This document shows positions 45,414-48,016 of a stretch of 48,016 bases of DNA, one piece after another. Position 1 is the stretch's first letter. Every line of letters starts with the position of its first letter. The position numbers and the translations under genes were made by a program. The stretch spans positions 1 to 48,016 of the forward strand of contig CAISFO010000092.1 in NCBI GenBank assembly GCA_903884655.1, given 5' to 3'. This DNA is from an uncultured Holophagaceae bacterium (GTDB taxonomy: Bacteria > Acidobacteriota > Holophagae > Holophagales > Holophagaceae). Below the pieces are notes generated by a model that was not told where the DNA came from, did no database searches, and worked only from the letters and a program-made list of their open reading frames with translations.

Positions 45414-48016
45414 TCAGCGTCTCGAAAGGTTGCCGTTGCCGAAATTGCCGATCCATACGTTCTGGCCATCGAAGGCTGCACAATAGTTGGTGCTTCCTAC
45501 GGGATATTTCCCCACATAACTTCCATCACTCGCCTTCAGCTTCCATACATAGCCGCTGCCGGCCGCCCAGATGAAGGTCCCGTCGAAGACGATTGCGTGG
45601 CTTCCGCTCCCGATGGTGTAGGATCCGACCGCGCTGCCATCGCTGGCCTTCAGCTTGAGCACCCGAGTACTAGAAATGTCAGGGACCCAGATATTGCTGC
45701 CGTCGAAGGCCAAGGTTTGGGCGCTGTAGCCGCTGGCGTAGGTTCCGATCACGGCCCCGGTACTGCCATTGAGCTTGGTCACGTTGCTGGAGCCCAGGTT
45801 CGAGACCCAGATGTTCGTCCCGTCGAAGGCGATGCCGGCTGGTTGCGTGCCAGCGCTATAGGTCCCAACGAGGCTTCCATCGCTCGCGTTGAGTTCGGTC
45901 ACGGTGTTGCTCCCAACATTGGCCACCCAAATGTGCGACCCGTCGAAGGTCACACCCTGGGGGTTGCTGCCAACCGTGTAGGGTCCACCGGCGACGCTGG
46001 CGTCGGCGGTGTTCAGTTTGGTGACCGTGCCGTTGCCGGCCGTGACCCAGAGGTAGGTGCCATCGAAGGCCACGCACCAAGGATTGGATACGCCAGTGAT
46101 GCTGTTGTAGGAGGTGACCGAACCATCGCTGACACGGACCTTCGCGACACCCCCATAGAAATTGGCCGTCCAGATGTTGGTGCCATCAAAGGCCAGCCCG
46201 ACCGGGCCCCCGGAGCCGATCGTGATCGTCGGCGTGTTCAGATTCGCGTCGTACCAGGCTAAGGTCGCAATCTGCTGGGGCGTCCTTGGTACGACGATGG
46301 GGACGATGATACCCCCCGTTGCGGTATCCACGTAGGCCTTGGTGGCGGCGTCCGTGCCTGAGGTCGGAGTGGCCAGGCTGGTGATGCGCTTGGAAGCCAC
46401 ATCCACCGTTCCCGTGCCGTTGGGTGCCAGGTTGACGTTGGTGTTGCTGCCCCCGGCGGTGAAGCTGAGGGCGCCAGTGCCCGTGATGGAGCCGGTGGTG
46501 GTGCCGGTGCCGCCGTTGGCGAGGGCAACAGTGCCCGTCACGCTGCCCGCTGAAGTGGCGGTGGCCGCAGTGCCGGTGATGTTTCCCGGGAAGGTCAGGA
46601 CACCGCCTGTAACCGAGACTTGGCCAACCGGAGTGCCGCCCACGTAGAAAGTGATGAAGGTGTTGTCCGAGGCGCCTGCTGGCTTGGCTAGGTTCAAGGG
46701 CGAGCCGCCATTCCTTTGAACCGCAAGCCACCGGTCCGTTCCAGATCCGCCAACCTCGACGCCGTCCACGGTCGAAGTCCCGTTCCAGGTGATTCCTGTT
46801 CCGTTCCCAGCGGTGATGGAAAGCAGATTGCCCGGCGCCGTGGTGCCAAGGCCCACCCGCCCGTTCAGCAGGGTGTAGCCCGTGCCGCTGGGCGTGAGGC
46901 TGACATTCTGGTTGCTGCCGCCCGCCGTGAAGCTGAGGGCGCCGGTGCCCGTGATGGAACCGGTGGTGGTGCCGGTGCCGCCATTGGCGACGGCGAGTGT
47001 ACCGCCCAGGGTGAAGTTGCCGCTGGTGGTGATGGGGCCGCCCGTGGCCGTGAGCCCCGTGGTGCCGGGGTTGATGCCCACGCTGGTGACCGTGCCGTTG
47101 CCCTTCGCGGCGAAGGCAGCAAAGTCCGTGGCGGCCAGGTAGCCATCCACGCTACCCGAGGCCTTGGTGATGCCGACTGAGCCTGAGGTGGTGATGATGC
47201 CGCCCGTGAGGGGCGCATTGGCTGTGAGGCTGGTGACCGTGCCGCTGCCACCACCAAGGGGCGTTCCGTTCACGCGGAAGACGCCGGTGATGTTCACATC
47301 GCCCGCCACATCCACGCGATAGCCGGGTGTGGTTGTTCCGATGCCAAGATAGCCGTCCCTGGTCAGGCGCATCCACTCATTGAGGCCGTTCCTGCTATCC
47401 TTGCTCCAGAACCTGAAACCGGTTCCAGCACTTCCGTTGTTCGATTCCTTGACCAATTGGATGTAGCCTTCGGTGCTTGGCCCGGCATCCGCTGATCCCA
47501 CGTAACCCTGAAATCCGATCTGCCCCAGGATCGAGCCCAGCCCAACGGCATTATCTGTGTTGCCCAGCGTCAGAAGGGCCCCGCTGCCTCCCTGCACGTG
47601 GAGCGGTGTGGCGGGGGTGGTGGTGCCGATGCCGAGGTTGCCGGCGGTGTAGACCGCATTGGAGCCGTTCAAGGTGAAGGGGCTGGCGCCGGCGGCCCCG
47701 GTGTTGCCCGTGGGGCCGATGGGGCCCTGTGAGCCGGTGGCTCCCGTCAAGCCGGTGAGGCCCTGGGCGCCGGTGTTGCCGGTCAAGCCGGTCAAGCCAA
47801 TCGGACCTTGGGCGCCGGTGGGTCCGGCCACACCCTGAAGACCCTGCGGCCCCACCAGGGATACGCCAACCAGCTCGACCCAATCCGCACCCACCTTGGG
47901 GCCATAGAACACGCTGTTGAGGGTGTCGAGGTAGAAGTCGCCAGCCACACCAGCGGTCCCGGCAGCCACGGGATTCCCGGATCCGTTCCAGATGGTCTTG
48001 CCATCCAGGCCGTTGA
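45414..48016 (-). CDS. Collagen-like / tail-fibre-like protein with beta-propeller head, 5' partial
   Basis: The frame is open to the right window edge, so the N-terminus is missing; the GTG at 47969 is only an internal codon. Visible order: a DGKTIWNGSG..GDFYLDT..YGPK motif, about 19 Gly-X-Y collagen triplets (GPQGLQGVAGPTGAQG), tail-fibre stalk repeats (LGIGTTTPATPLHVQG, ANGGTGTTTGSITGTGAL), ATKAYVDTATGG, then a C-terminal propeller of about seven blades like FDGTNIWVSNLGSSNVTKLN. The usual S74 chaperone end of such fibres is absent. Likely a surface adhesin or fibre; its ligand is unknown. Confidence 0.8.
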   Translation of the reverse strand, partial: NGLDGKTIWNGSGNPVAAGTAGVAGDFYLDTLNSVFYGPKVGADWVELVGVSLVGPQGLQGVAGPTGAQGPIGLTGLTGNTGAQGLTGLTGATGSQGPIGPTGNTGAAGASPFTLNGSNAVYTAGNLGIGTTTPATPLHVQGGSGALLTLGNTDNAVGLGSILGQIGFQGYVGSADAGPSTEGYIQLVKESNNGSAGTGFRFWSKDSRNGLNEWMRLTRDGYLGIGTTTPGYRVDVAGDVNITGVFRVNGTPLGGGSGTVTSLTANAPLTGGIITTSGSVGITKASGSVDGYLAATDFAAFAAKGNGTVTSVGINPGTTGLTATGGPITTSGNFTLGGTLAVANGGTGTTTGSITGTGALSFTAGGSNQNVSLTPSGTGYTLLNGRVGLGTTAPGNLLSITAGNGTGITWNGTSTVDGVEVGGSGTDRWLAVQRNGGSPLNLAKPAGASDNTFITFYVGGTPVGQVSVTGGVLTFPGNITGTAATATSAGSVTGTVALANGGTGTTTGSITGTGALSFTAGGSNTNVNLAPNGTGTVDVASKRITSLATPTSGTDAATKAYVDTATGGIIVPIVVPRTPQQIATLAWYDANLNTPTITIGSGGPVGLAFDGTNIWTANFYGGVAKVRVSDGSVTSYNSITGVSNPWCVAFDGTYLWVTAGNGTVTKLNTADASVAGGPYTVGSNPQGVTFDGSHIWVANVGSNTVTELNASDGSLVGTYSAGTQPAGIAFDGTNIWVSNLGSSNVTKLNGSTGAVIGTYASGYSAQTLAFDGSNIWVPDISSTRVLKLKASDGSAVGSYTIGSGSHAIVFDGTFIWAAGSGYVWKLKASDGSYVGKYPVGSTNYCAAFDGQNVWIGNFGNGNLSRR
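46443..46525 (-). repeat. Direct repeat in fibre gene, copy 1
   Basis: Nearly identical to 46911-46993 in the same orientation over about 83 bases; both encode the stalk unit ANGGTGTTTGSITGTGALSF or close to it. The pair could recombine and shorten the stalk by one unit. Confidence 0.8.
46911..46993 (-). repeat. Direct repeat in fibre gene, copy 2
   Basis: Second copy of the stalk-unit repeat; it differs from copy 1 by a handful of substitutions and has no indels by hand alignment. Confidence 0.8.

Overview
The window is high-GC bacterial DNA with tightly packed genes, Shine-Dalgarno starts of the AGGAG type and frequent ATGA overlaps. The gene styles (PKD/Ig-rich Rhs protein, YncE/NHL propellers, M64 peptidase, plant-type APS reductase) suggest an Acidobacteriota member of the Holophagae (Geothrix-like). 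That assignment is inference; the window holds no rRNA or other marker that proves it.

Layout. 1-3.4 kb: an AT-richer accessory stretch with a possible transposase end, a DPM1-like glycosyltransferase and a polytopic GT-C-like membrane protein, then a heptamer tandem repeat, ending at a tRNA-Arg(CCG) on the minus strand. 3.5-5.1 kb: an orphan hybrid histidine kinase with a CdaR-type diacid-recognition sensor. 5.3-16.2 kb: a full assimilatory sulfur cluster. Siroheme synthesis (cobA, sirC), siroheme sulfite reductase, APS reductase, and ATP sulfurylase cysDN are joined by overlaps. A tiny poly-cysteine leader ORF follows, then the sulfate ABC importer sbp-cysT-cysW-cysA and serine O-acetyltransferase cysE. 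Together these import sulfate, activate it to APS, reduce it through sulfite to sulfide and supply O-acetylserine for cysteine. A methionine-type aminotransferase lies back-to-back with cysE.

17.5-26.2 kb: housekeeping and exported genes: a lipoprotein, an AmiC-type amidase divergent from hisS with overlapping start codons, an exported protein flanked by a duplicated hisS tail, an AcuI/YhdH oxidoreductase, an M64 peptidase and an RhlE helicase. 26.2-35.2 kb: a MarR-headed operon with an exported metallo-beta-lactamase-fold protein and an MdtABC-type RND pump with two permeases. 35.2-40.9 kb: a small membrane protein, aspS, an NHL-propeller lipoprotein, a palindromic repeat element, a basic-tailed secreted protein and an unknown conserved-looking protein.

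41-48 kb: a second accessory region that begins by truncating a SprT-like gene. It carries an AT-rich exported protein (candidate immunity), an Rhs protein with inserted PKD/Ig domains and a C-terminal papain-like (BPSL0067-like) domain, and a chimeric collagen/tail-fibre/beta-propeller gene that runs off the right edge. The most notable signals are the poly-Cys leader ORF before the sulfate importer and the Rhs toxin/exported-immunity pair.
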